The notes under the pieces are model-generated. The model was not told the DNA's origin and did no database searches. It worked only from the letters and a program-made list of their open reading frames with translations. Source: DATBRC01 sp036560485 (GTDB lineage Bacteria > Pseudomonadota > Gammaproteobacteria > Burkholderiales > Burkholderiaceae_D). From it: a DNA stretch of 64,000 nucleotides. This document shows, piece after piece, positions 1 through 10,000 of this stretch; position 1 is the first letter of the stretch, and each line of letters begins with the position of its first letter. The translations under genes and the position numbers were made by a program. The stretch is taken from contig DATBRC010000057.1 of NCBI GenBank assembly GCA_036560485.1, positions 62,001 through 126,000 on the forward strand, read 5' to 3'.

Positions 1-670
1 AACCGGAACCGTAAGACCAGATCTCGCGTGTTTCTGGGAAGTGCACGATGTACTTGGTGCTGTTGCATGGCCACTTCACATCTTGTTGGCCAGGTTGCAA
101 CGGTGCGCCGACGGAATGCACGCATGGAACGAATTCACCATTGGTGCCGAGCACGTCGATCACGGCTTTGCCCATGCGGGTCATGACCTTCATGTTAACC
201 GTCGCATACGCGGAGTCGGTCAGTTGAACGCCAATGTGCGCAATCGGTGAACCGAGCGGGCCCATCGAGAATGGCACAACGTACATGGTGCGGCCCTGCA
301 TGCAACCGTCGAACAAGCCATTCAACGTGGTGCGCATTTCAGCAGGCGCCATCCAGTTATTGGTCGGGCCGGCATCTTCCTGTTTTGCAGAGCAAATGAA
401 GGTGCGGTCTTCAACGCGTGCGACGTCTGATGGGTCGGAGCAAGCCAGATAGCTGTTCGGGCGCTTGGCCTGATTCAGCTTTTTCATGGTGCCGGAGGCG
501 ACCATCTGAGCGCACAAGCTGTCGAACTCTTCTTGCGAACCATCACACCAGTAGATGCGAGCGGGCTTGGCCAGTGCAGCGACTTCTGCTACCCAATTGA
601 TTAATTTTTGTTGCTTAACATACGACGGGGCGTTTACTGAAGCTACGCCACCCATGACGGGTTGATTCAT
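1..670 (-). CDS. pckG: Phosphoenolpyruvate carboxykinase (GTP), N-terminal part
   Basis: The protein reads leftward from ATG at 670 (MNQPVMGGVASVNAPSYV...) and runs off the left edge, so only about 223 N-terminal residues of a roughly 600-residue enzyme are present. The enzyme converts oxaloacetate and GTP to phosphoenolpyruvate in gluconeogenesis, in the cytosol. The segments 'ARIYWCDGSQEEFD', 'VARVEDRTFICS' and 'GCMQGRTMYVVPFSMGPLG' are characteristic of the GTP-dependent family and not of the ATP-dependent one. A strong GGAGG site lies about 8 bases before the start. No catalytic kinase loop can be checked because it is outside the window. Family assignment is firm. Confidence 0.95.
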   Translation of the reverse strand, partial: MNQPVMGGVASVNAPSYVKQQKLINWVAEVAALAKPARIYWCDGSQEEFDSLCAQMVASGTMKKLNQAKRPNSYLACSDPSDVARVEDRTFICSAKQEDAGPTNNWMAPAEMRTTLNGLFDGCMQGRTMYVVPFSMGPLGSPIAHIGVQLTDSAYATVNMKVMTRMGKAVIDVLGTNGEFVPCVHSVGAPLQPGQQDVKWPCNSTKYIVHFPETREIWSYGSG

Positions 671-773
671 AAAAACTACCTCCAATGCCAATAAAGAAAT
701 CTTGTCACGGCAGGATCGTCGTTAGCATATAGCAGGCGCTTATTAATTAGCGGTACGGCGGTCTTGTCGACGG

Positions 774-842
774 GCGGTTGGTTTGCCAACCGCAAAGCCC
801 ATAATGGAATAATGATTGGGCTCGCGGGGGGTCTCCGCCCGC
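774..842 (-). promoter_or_regulatory. Three adjacent hairpins in the pckG leader
   Basis: Three inverted repeats lie side by side in the predicted untranslated leader of pckG. They are 824-842 (GCGGG/CCCGC), 796-822 (AGCCCA/TGGGCT with a 15-base loop) and 774-793 (an 8-bp perfect stem GCGGTTGG/CCAACCGC around TTTG). They begin within about 20 bases of the predicted transcription start and end about 100 bases before the ribosome binding site. None is followed by a T run, so they are not ordinary terminators. They could be a protein or RNA binding leader or an mRNA-stabilising structure; I do not recognise a known riboswitch. Confidence 0.45.
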
Positions 843-866
843 TTTGCATGCGAAAATTAGTTGGCG

Positions 867-896
867 ATTGTACACCCGAGGGCTAGGTCAGCTCAA
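867..896 (-). promoter_or_regulatory. Putative sigma-70 promoter of pckG
   Basis: On the minus strand TTGAGC (896-891) and TACAAT (872-867) are separated by 18 bases, matching 4/6 and 5/6 positions of the -35 and -10 consensus. Transcription would start near 860, giving a leader of about 190 bases for pckG that opens with the three hairpins. Seen by eye only. Confidence 0.45.
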
Positions 897-1122
897 TGAT
901 TACGGCCAAGCTTGAAGCAAAAATAATGGAATGGCTTGATAAGTTACATAGATTGTTAAAACAAGTTGCCAATATTTAACATTAATTTATAAAACATCAG
1001 CTAAATTATATGAAAATCGAAATTCTTGACGTTCATCAACATTGTAGTCGAGCACTAAATTGTTATGAGATTTTGAATGCCCATCAGGTCAAGGTATTGA
1101 CGAATTCAAAGCGTGGAATTGG

Positions 1123-1884
1123 TCAGCGTGCAGTGTCGTCGGACATATCAACTACACGAGTGGGCATGCTGACTGGATTCACCAACGCAGTCGAGCCGCG
1201 CCACATATTTGCCCAGCCCGGTGGCCAGGGCAATGACGGTCCGGAATATTCAGGCACATTACGACGCACGGGAATAACCGGTAACGATGCAGGGATCGGG
1301 CCGTCGCGGCAATCCCATCCCAAACTGAATGCATAGTTCGGCAACAGCGCATCGCATACCGTATTGAACCAATCGGTATGATCTTCATCGCGTCCTAATG
1401 CATGAGCCAAACCTTGCGGATCGAACTTGGCAAGTGCGCGCACCAACTCTTCAGTTGATGCGCCCGGCATATCGGCCCATCCCATCACCGGATTGAAGTT
1501 GTAGTCGGCACCAGATCCATACCAACCTTCACGCCACTGCCGCTCCATCCAGTTGCGCTGTCCGCTGAATAAATGCCAACGCCAATGAAGGCCGGAGGGT
1601 TTCGGCCAACTGTAAAGATAAAGTCGCTGGTAACCGGCACGATGCAAATCGCGCACCATCGCCATCAGTCGTGCATGCGGCATGCGATCCGGCGGTGTGC
1701 GGCGAAATAAAATGGGTTCGCCGTCGGCATGTTGCACTTCGTCCGACGATAAATTCAAATCCAGTGTGCGCACTTCACTTCCAAAACGCGCAGAAATCCA
1801 ACCCGTCAGCAAGTTGATCGACGTGATCACGCCATAACCGCGATAGCGGTGAAAAATAACCGTGCCGGGTGCCAAGGGCTTCAT
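1123..1884 (-). CDS. Hypothetical protein, 253 aa
   Basis: A soluble, tryptophan- and arginine-rich protein starting at ATG 1884; no obvious Shine-Dalgarno site precedes it. The N-terminus ('PGTVIFHRYRGYGVITSI', then a short beta-rich stretch) resembles small barrel domains such as CarD/Tudor-like folds, but this is only a visual impression. The middle is rich in Trp ('LYLYSWPKPSGLHWRWHLF'). No signal peptide, membrane segment or catalytic motif is visible. It stands alone between divergent pckG and the rightward signalling block. I do not recognise the family, and codon use and length support a real gene. Confidence 0.65.
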   Translation of the reverse strand: MKPLAPGTVIFHRYRGYGVITSINLLTGWISARFGSEVRTLDLNLSSDEVQHADGEPILFRRTPPDRMPHARLMAMVRDLHRAGYQRLYLYSWPKPSGLHWRWHLFSGQRNWMERQWREGWYGSGADYNFNPVMGWADMPGASTEELVRALAKFDPQGLAHALGRDEDHTDWFNTVCDALLPNYAFSLGWDCRDGPIPASLPVIPVRRNVPEYSGPSLPWPPGWANMWRGSTALVNPVSMPTRVVDMSDDTAR

Positions 1885-2072
1885 TGAAATTAATAAAAAT
1901 ATAAAGCGTTAATAAACGGTGTGCTACGTAAAAAGCTTCTTAGATTCTATCCCGGGAAATGCCGTTGTTGTACAGCGAAATCATAAAATTGATTTGCCCA
2001 ATTACCAAGCAGTTCACGCTATGATCATGAATTCAATCTTTGGATGTATATCAGAAATACCGACTTATCAAA

Positions 2073-2558
2073 ATGACTCTGCGCATACTCATTACCGGCG
2101 GCACATTCGACAAACAATATGACCCGATCAAAGGGACATTAAGTTTTGCCGGCAGCCATTTACCGAAGATCATCGAGCGCGCGCGTCTAACAGTTCCTCT
2201 TCAATTGGAAGAATTGTTTTTACTTGACTCGCTCGATATGCAAGATGCCGATCGTGCAAAGGTGCGCACAGCATGCCAGCGCACAAATGAAACGAGCATC
2301 GTGATCATTCACGGCACCGATACGATGCGCGAAACGGCCGAAGTTCTCGGCCGTGCAAACTTGGCCAAGACCGTTGTTATCACGGGCGCGATGATTCCAT
2401 ATGAGATTGCCAACTCCGACGCGCTGTTCAATTTCGGATTCGCATGCGGTGTTGCACAGACATTGCCGCATGGTGTTTATATCGCAATGAATGGGCAAGT
2501 CTTTGCTTGGGATGCCGTACAAAAAAATCGCAGCGCGGGCGTTTTCGAATCTCGTTAA
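2073..2558 (+). CDS. Short asparaginase-family protein (N-terminal domain only)
   Basis: About 161 residues starting at ATG 2073, chosen because the conserved beta strand 'RILITGGTFDKQYD' begins there; an upstream in-frame ATG at 2040 would add 11 unconserved residues. Two hallmark motifs of the asparaginase/glutaminase superfamily are present: GGT(F)D near residue 10, carrying the first catalytic Thr, and 'HGTDTM' in the middle. Full asparaginases have about 330 residues with a C-terminal domain that completes the active site in the dimer; this protein ends at 'KNRSAGVFESR' without it. Short single-domain relatives are, to my knowledge, common in Burkholderiales, so it is probably intact and not truncated. 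Substrate unknown. Confidence 0.8.
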   Translation: MTLRILITGGTFDKQYDPIKGTLSFAGSHLPKIIERARLTVPLQLEELFLLDSLDMQDADRAKVRTACQRTNETSIVIIHGTDTMRETAEVLGRANLAKTVVITGAMIPYEIANSDALFNFGFACGVAQTLPHGVYIAMNGQVFAWDAVQKNRSAGVFESR

Positions 2559-2750
2559 AGACGACTTTTAGTTACACAATCCCATCTACCGTAATGGCAT
2601 CGGCAATTTCATTTCTGCGGATTTTTATTGTCACATCAACAGCATCAAATTCTCTATTAAAACGATAAAACAACACTGCGCAAAACGTCGAAAGCATAGC
2701 GTCAGCTTCAGCTAGAATAATGCCAATGTGCAACATGATTGGACGGCACG

Positions 2751-5700
2751 ATGAGCAAGGGGGCGGCATCATCATCTCACGATGAGCATGAACTATTCGC
2801 AGCAGCTGTAGAAGCTGTTGGGGTAGGCGTGTGCTTTATCGACGAGAGTGGAATGATCCTGCAAGCCAATCCGGCGTTCTGCCACATGCTGGGGTACACC
2901 CAGACAGAAATCATTAGTCAAAATTTGACAGGGTTGGTTCCGTCACAGTGGACGGTAAAGGCAGATCGGTTTCTGTCAGGGCTATTTTCCAAGCCGCCAA
3001 AAATCCTGGATGAGTGGCAAGCATTGCGCAAAAATGGTTCGCTGCTGACGGCCCTCGCCAGTTTCAAACCAATGACGATGCAAAGTGGCGCACGCCGTAT
3101 CGTGATCACACTTACCGACATCGATAAACGCAAAGAAGCGGAAGAATCGGCGCTACGCCGTTCCGAGGATTTGTATCGCCACGTGGTTGAAAACGTCAGC
3201 GAAGGGATTGTCGTTATACAGCGAAACAGGATCATTCTCAGCAACAAAGGCGCGTGCCAGTTGTCCGGCTACACGCAACAGGAAATACGTGCGCTGCCAT
3301 TAACGGAAATGCTGTATCACGAGGACGCGCCCAAGGTCATTGATCGTTTGCGGCGTCGCATGCAAGGCGAAGAAGTCGACCGCCATATGGCATTCCGCGT
3401 GTTGCGAAAAGATGGTCAACCGGTGTGGGTCGACTCCAATGCCATCACGATCGATTGGGAAGGCCAGCCGGCGATCTTGTCCTTCCTGAGCGATTTAACC
3501 GAGCAGCGCAAACAGGAAGCGGCGCTGATTAAATCGGAAGAGCATTATCGTCAGGTTGTCAGCAATGCGACCGAAGGCATCGTCGTCGCACAAGGCGGTG
3601 TCGTCGTGTTTGCCAATCCGCGCATGCTGCAAATGATGGGTTACACAGAGAGGGAACAGACCGGGCTTCCCTTCTCGGCGTTTATCCATCGAGATGATGT
3701 TGCGTTGGTCACGGACCACTACACACGCCGTTTGGCAGGCGAGGACGTCGAACAGCATTACGCCTTTCGCATCGTTCACCATAAAACCAAAAAAATCATT
3801 TGGGCGGAATTGTCTGCGGTTGTCATCGACTGGGAAGGTCAACCGGCAACACTGTCATTCATCACTGATATCAGCCATCGCAAACAGCTGGAAAACAATT
3901 TGAAGCAAAGCATCGCCGAGCGCGACACGATCCTGGAAAACTCTTTGGTCGGCATGATTTTTCTGGATCCGGCTGGGCGCGTGCGGTGGGCCAATGGTGC
4001 GACGTTTCAAATTTTCGGCGTTGAGCGCGCCGACGTGCACAACCAATCGCTCGAAAAATATTATCCATCGCGCGAAGCATATTTGGAAACCGGTGCCGCG
4101 GTCGCGAAGGCTGTGCAATATGGCAAAGCCTATGAATCCGAGATTGCAATGCGGCGCGGCGACGGCAGTTTGTTCTGGGTTTATATTTCCGGCCGGGCAG
4201 TCAATCGAAAGGATCTATCGCAAGGAACTGTATGGGTCGTCATGGATATCACCAAACGACGCCAGCTCGAAGCCGATTCAAAACACTATGAGTTGCTAGT
4301 AACGAATGTCACCGAATGTATTGCGGTAGTGCAGGAAGGCAAACTCGTCTATGCCAATCCGCGCGTAGAGCAATTGAGCGGCATGTCGGGCGAGCAGTTG
4401 CTTGCCACGCCATTTATCACATCGATCCATCCTGACGACCGTCCAATGGTGATCGATAATCATGTACGCCGACTGCGCGGCGAAGAAGTTCAGCAGCATT
4501 ATCAATTCCGGATCATCAACCAGCAAACCGGATATCCATCCTGGGTAGAACTGTCTGCAGTCATGATTGATTGGGACGGCAAGCCGGCGACGCTGTCATT
4601 CATGACGGATGTCACCGAGCGCAGGGAATTGGAAGAAAGCCTGCGCGTCAGTTCTGCAGAACGCGCGCGCCTGGAAACGCTGCAAATTCAAAACGAGTTG
4701 AAAGAAGCGGAAATGGCGCGCCGCCATGCCGAAGAAACGACGGCGGCGAAATCGATGTTCCTGGCCAACATGAGCCATGAAATTCGCACACCGATGAATG
4801 CGATCATTGGCATGGCGCATTTGGCGCTGCTGACGGAACTCAATGCAAAGCAACGCGACTATGTCGAAAAAATCCATGGCGCGGGCACTTCACTGCTGGG
4901 CATTATTAACGACATTCTCGACTTCTCCAAAATCGAAGCCGGCAAGCTTGATCTGGAAAAAATCAATTTCAGGTTGGATGACGTGCTGAATAATGTCGCC
5001 ACACTTACCAACGCAAAGGCGCATGAAAAAGGATTGGAGTATTTATTCCGGATCTCTTCTGCGATTCCGCGAAACTTGATTGGCGATCCATTGCGGCTCG
5101 GACAGGTGTTGATCAACTTGATCAACAACGCCGTTAAATTCACCGAGGCCGGAGAGATCGTTGTAATGTGCCGTCAACTGGATGCAACTGCCGGCCATCA
5201 CATTCAGCTTGAATTTATCGTGCGCGATACCGGCATTGGCATGAGTGAAGAGCAGTCGAAAAGATTGTTCAGTGCGTTTAGCCAAGCCGATGAATCAACC
5301 ACGCGAAAATACGGCGGAACTGGTTTGGGCCTGTCCATTTCAAAAGGAATGGTCGAACGGATGGGCGGCACGATTTCGTTAAAAAGCGAGCTTGAGCGTG
5401 GGACCACCGCACGCTTTACAGCATGGTTCGGTGTAGCAGAAGAGCAGCCGGCACGGCAGGTTATTCCGCAGGCAATCAACGGTTTGCGCATTTTGGTTGT
5501 GGATGACAATCCGGCAGCGTGCGCCATCATGGCGGAAAATTTGTCTACCTTGCCGGTACAAGTGGACCGGATCACCAATGCACGCGCCGCGTTGATCGCC
5601 ATCCGCAGCCATGACCTGGACGCGCCGTACAGTGTCGTCTTCACGGATTTGATCATGCCGGAACTGGATGGCATGGATCTGATCCATACGATTAAAAATG

Positions 5701-6971
5701 ATGCCGCGTTAAAAAATCCGCCGCTGATGATTTTGGTAAGCGCATTTGGCAAGGAAGAATTACTGCATCGTGCGGAGAGCGCATTGGCCGATGGGTTTCT
5801 GAGAAAGCCGGTCAGTCCTTCAGCGCTGATTGATGCATTGGTCGGCCTGTATGCACCCAAGTTCGGGACACCGAAAAATACCATGCGCAATGCGGCAACG
5901 CAGTTCGCTGATCTGGCCATCTTGCTGGTAGAAGATAATGAAATCAATCAGCAGATTGCATGCGAGCTGATGGAGTCCGCCGGTATTAAAGTGGATATAG
6001 CCGACAACGGGCGGATTGCCGTCGACATGCTCAATGCCGCGGGGCCGGATCGATATGGCATGGTGTTCATGGATGTGCAGATGCCAGAAATGGACGGCCA
6101 TGCAGCAACACAGGCAATTCGCCAAAACGCCAAATTTCAATCACTTCCGATTATCGCCATGACCGCTCACGCGATGGTGGAAGAACGCGAGCGTTGTCTG
6201 GCATCGGGGATGAACGGCCACATCGCCAAGCCGGTTAATCCTGACGAACTCTACCGCACCATTGGTGTTTGGTGCCCTACCCATGTCGATCATGTTTCGA
6301 CAGAAAAATCGAATAATCACCAAGCAGCAAACAGCAAAGAGACGCCGGAAGATTTACGGATCGAAGGCATTGATGTGCAAGACGGCTTAAAGCGAACGCT
6401 CGGAAATCGCCCGTTTTATTTGCAAATGCTGGCACGCTTCCATGAGGGGCAAAGAGATGCCGTCTCACAAATTCAGCAGGCGCTCAACGAGCGCGGCGGC
6501 AAGCAGATTGCCGAGCGTGTGGCCCATACATTAAAAGGCGTGGCGGGACAGCTCGGTGTGATGGCGGTAAATGAAATGGCGGCACAAATCGAAAGCAAAA
6601 TCCGGCACAACGAAGACAAGCAAGCGCTGATGCCTTTGCTTAACAGTCTTGATGCCGAATTACAGAAAGTGATGCAAGCGCTTGAACCGGTGCTGTCCAA
6701 AGCCGCATTGCAAGATGAGAACGGTACGGCGCCGAGTAACAGCATCAGCCGAGAAACAGCACATGAATTGATGCGGCGCATTGCAGGATTACTGCGGCAA
6801 TACGATGCAGATGCAATCGAGCTGCTGAATGAATCGAATACATCGTTGATACAAATTTTAGGCGGGATGGCACATCAAAAAATAATGAGAGCAGCACGCC
6901 AGTATGATTTTGATGCCTGTTTATTTGCGTTGATCGAGGGTGCTGAGGCTGTCGGCCACGATGTTTTGTAA
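2751..6971 (+). CDS. Hybrid sensor histidine kinase, 5 PAS - HisKA - HATPase - 2 REC - HPt
   Basis: About 1406 residues from ATG 2751; a TTG twelve bases earlier is in frame but has no better ribosome site. Order of domains: PAS repeats at roughly 13-126, 138-258, 260-382, 393-515 and 520-645; a coiled linker; HisKA with 'NMSHEIRTPMN' (phospho-His676); HATPase with 'DTGIGM' and 'GGTGLGLSISKGM'; receiver 1 ('VVDDN', Asp966 in 'FTDLIMPELDG'); receiver 2 ('VEDNEINQQ', Asp1108 in 'FMDVQMPEMDG'); HPt with 'VAHTLKGVAG' (His1259); and a 60-residue tail. There are no membrane segments, so it senses in the cytoplasm. It probably feeds phosphate to the receivers encoded downstream. PAS 2, 3 and 5 are close copies of one another. 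Confidence 0.95.
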   Translation: MSKGAASSSHDEHELFAAAVEAVGVGVCFIDESGMILQANPAFCHMLGYTQTEIISQNLTGLVPSQWTVKADRFLSGLFSKPPKILDEWQALRKNGSLLTALASFKPMTMQSGARRIVITLTDIDKRKEAEESALRRSEDLYRHVVENVSEGIVVIQRNRIILSNKGACQLSGYTQQEIRALPLTEMLYHEDAPKVIDRLRRRMQGEEVDRHMAFRVLRKDGQPVWVDSNAITIDWEGQPAILSFLSDLTEQRKQEAALIKSEEHYRQVVSNATEGIVVAQGGVVVFANPRMLQMMGYTEREQTGLPFSAFIHRDDVALVTDHYTRRLAGEDVEQHYAFRIVHHKTKKIIWAELSAVVIDWEGQPATLSFITDISHRKQLENNLKQSIAERDTILENSLVGMIFLDPAGRVRWANGATFQIFGVERADVHNQSLEKYYPSREAYLETGAAVAKAVQYGKAYESEIAMRRGDGSLFWVYISGRAVNRKDLSQGTVWVVMDITKRRQLEADSKHYELLVTNVTECIAVVQEGKLVYANPRVEQLSGMSGEQLLATPFITSIHPDDRPMVIDNHVRRLRGEEVQQHYQFRIINQQTGYPSWVELSAVMIDWDGKPATLSFMTDVTERRELEESLRVSSAERARLETLQIQNELKEAEMARRHAEETTAAKSMFLANMSHEIRTPMNAIIGMAHLALLTELNAKQRDYVEKIHGAGTSLLGIINDILDFSKIEAGKLDLEKINFRLDDVLNNVATLTNAKAHEKGLEYLFRISSAIPRNLIGDPLRLGQVLINLINNAVKFTEAGEIVVMCRQLDATAGHHIQLEFIVRDTGIGMSEEQSKRLFSAFSQADESTTRKYGGTGLGLSISKGMVERMGGTISLKSELERGTTARFTAWFGVAEEQPARQVIPQAINGLRILVVDDNPAACAIMAENLSTLPVQVDRITNARAALIAIRSHDLDAPYSVVFTDLIMPELDGMDLIHTIKNDAALKNPPLMILVSAFGKEELLHRAESALADGFLRKPVSPSALIDALVGLYAPKFGTPKNTMRNAATQFADLAILLVEDNEINQQIACELMESAGIKVDIADNGRIAVDMLNAAGPDRYGMVFMDVQMPEMDGHAATQAIRQNAKFQSLPIIAMTAHAMVEERERCLASGMNGHIAKPVNPDELYRTIGVWCPTHVDHVSTEKSNNHQAANSKETPEDLRIEGIDVQDGLKRTLGNRPFYLQMLARFHEGQRDAVSQIQQALNERGGKQIAERVAHTLKGVAGQLGVMAVNEMAAQIESKIRHNEDKQALMPLLNSLDAELQKVMQALEPVLSKAALQDENGTAPSNSISRETAHELMRRIAGLLRQYDADAIELLNESNTSLIQILGGMAHQKIMRAARQYDFDACLFALIEGAEAVGHDVL

Positions 6972-7030
6972 TGCATGAATAAATAAAAGCAACAAGAAAA
7001 AAATAATAATTTCTAAAAATATTAGAGACC

Positions 7031-10000
7031 ATGATGCTTAGCAAATTCTACCCATCAGAAAATACGTTGCCTTCGCCACGCGCGTTGGTAACGGATTGGT
7101 ATGGCGTATCGGAACAATTTGCGACGCTGCTGGAAGCGGACGGCGTTCTCAATCTTTTACTGACGTTGGTTGAGACCTTGATGCAAACGCCCCATGTATC
7201 GATCTATCTCCATCATCCTCAACAAGACAGGCAAGAATGCAAGTTGGGTAAAGGAGTATTCAACGGCGCCGCTGAACATTGGACACAAAAAAACAAGGGG
7301 ATCGTCGGGAAAGTCTGGTCGCAAGGAAAGCCGACCATCATCAGTGATTACCAGGCGTGGAGCGAACGCCGAACCGGAATGGAATTTGCAACCATTCAAG
7401 CCGCAGTAGGCATTCCGATTATGTCCGGCGATGCCGTGCATGGCGCGATAGAGATACTGCACGAGCTGAAGGATTGGCATTGCAGCGATGAAGAAATGGA
7501 ATGCGCGAGCCGCCTCGCCAAATTGGCGGCCATTGCGCTGATAAATGCTGCACGCTATGCAGAAGTCGTACAACGTAACGTGGAGTTGCAAAACAAAATC
7601 AATGCAAGAACGACGCAGCTCGAAAACGTTAATGAGCAAATGGCGACATTGCACTCGACCACGCTTGACCTGACCCGGATACTCGACTCAAAAGAATTGC
7701 TCAGCACGATTATCAATCGCGCGCGCATTTTGTCGAAAGTATCCCATGCGTTTATTTATTTGCTCAAGCCGAATGAGGATGTGATGGAGTTGGTGATCGG
7801 ACTCGGCATGTATGAACAGCATGTCGGCTTCACCGTACTCAGAGGCGCAGGGGTGGCGGGCAAGGCTTGGGAAACCGGCAGCTCGGTGCTGATTAACGAT
7901 TACAAGAATTCCAAAGAACGCCATCCTGATTCGCGCTGGGATTTCATTACGTCGATTGTTGCGTATCCGATCAAAGTAAGAGATACCGTAGTCGGTGTGA
8001 TCGGATTGTTGCATAGCGAAGAAGGCAGGAATATCAGCGAGGATGAATTTACCATTTTGTCCCGCTTCGCCGAGATGGCGTCGATCGCATTGAACAATGC
8101 CAAGCTCTACGAAAAAATCAGCGTCTTGAACAAGGATCTGGAGCAAAAAGTCGACGATCTGGCGGTGACGAATGAATCGCTGAAGGCGATCAATGCGATC
8201 ACCGACAGGTTGTACCAATCGCTGGATTTTAAAACCGTCATACGCGCTGCCGTCGAATCGATTTCAAGCTACAGCCAATCCAATCTCGTCGTTATCTATT
8301 TGTTGAATGAAGAAAAGCAGCGGCTTGAACGGATGTTCTTCATGGTCAATGGTGAAGTCGGCGATGTGAATGCGCCGGGTGCGACCTTGCCTTTGGTTGG
8401 CAGCTTGAGTGGCTTTGCCGTTTCTAAAAAAACCGTGATCACAAGCGGCGAGATTAATTCAGATAAAAATATCGATCCTGAAATCAGGAACTTTTTTATT
8501 AAAAGCGGCGTTGGCGATACGACGGTATTTTGCGTGCCCTTGCTTTTTAATGATCGTGTTCTCGGCGTGTTGAACGTGCTGTTGAAAGTGCAGCGAAATG
8601 TTGCCGAAGCAGAGCGCAATGCATTTCACTCAATTGGTAAAACAATCGGATTGGCGGTTGCCAATGCGCGGCACCTGGAACAGATCGAAAACGAGATTAA
8701 CGAACGTGCCAGGGCGCAGGAATTGTTGCGCCAGGGCGAACAAAAATTCCGCAGTATTTTCGATAATGCGACAGAGGGCATTTTCCAGGTAACGCCGACG
8801 GGACAATTACTGGTTGCCAATCCATCGTTGGCGTTGATGCTGGGTTATGACTCGCCGGAAGAGTTGGCCGCGAATATACAAAATCTGGTTGCGGATATGT
8901 TTGTGCATGTTGAACAAATAAATGAATTTTTCGAACAGATGAACACATGGGGAAGTGTGGAAGATTTTGAATTGGAGGCATACCGGAAAGATAAAACGAT
9001 CATCAACCTTTCGATCAATTCCCACGTTGTACACGATGAAAAGAAAAATGCGGTTTATTTTGAAGGAATGATCGAAGACATATCCGAGAAGCGTCGCGCG
9101 CAGGAATTCAAGATTGCAAAAGAAGTCGCGGAGGCGGCAACCAAATCGAAGAGCGAGTTCCTCGCCAACATGAGTCATGAGATTCGCACGCCGATGAATG
9201 CGATCATCGGCATGGCACATCTGGCGCTGCGTACCGAGCTGAGTAAAAAGCAGCGCGACTATGTAGAGAAAATCCACGGCGCCGGCATTTCCTTATTGGG
9301 CATCATCAATGACATTCTGGACTTTTCGAAGATCGAGGCCGGCAAACTCGATATAGAAAAAGTCGATTTCAATCTCGACGATGTGCTGACCAATGTCGCC
9401 ACCGTCACCAGCAGCAAGGCGAACGAAAAGGAATTGGAATTCATGTTCCAGGTTCCGCCATCTGTGCCGCGCAATTTGATTGGCGACCCGCTGCGGCTTG
9501 GCCAGGTGTTGATTAATCTGGTCAACAACGCCGTCAAGTTTACGGAGTCGGGCGAAATTCATGTGGCTTGCCGTCAGCTGCAAGTGAATGACGACGGACA
9601 AGTTCAGTTGGAATTCGTTGTGCGCGATACCGGTATCGGCATGACAGCAGAACAGGCTGGAAAATTATTCCGCGCCTTTAGTCAGGCCGATGAATCGACG
9701 ACGCGTAGATACGGCGGCACCGGTCTTGGCCTGTCCATTTCCAAAGGAATGGTTGAACTGATGGGCGGCGCCATCGGATTGAAAAGCGAAGTCAATCGCG
9801 GCACGATGATGCATTTCACCGCATGGTTCGGCAAGGGAGCCGAGCGTCAACACCGACAAGTTGTTCCGCAGGCGATCAATGGCATGCGTATTTTAGTGGT
9901 CGACGATAATCCAACCGCTTGCACCATTATGGTGGAAGATTTATCGATGCTGCCGGTGGAAGTCGATCAACTTACCAGCGGCCCCGCAGCATTGGCAGCA

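Noticed and set aside
897..913. The string ATGATTACGGCCAAGCTTG resembles the lacZ start/HindIII region of pUC cloning vectors
   Set aside because: It differs by an inserted base, the similarity stops on both sides, and the surroundings are ordinary intergenic DNA that includes a plausible promoter; probably chance.
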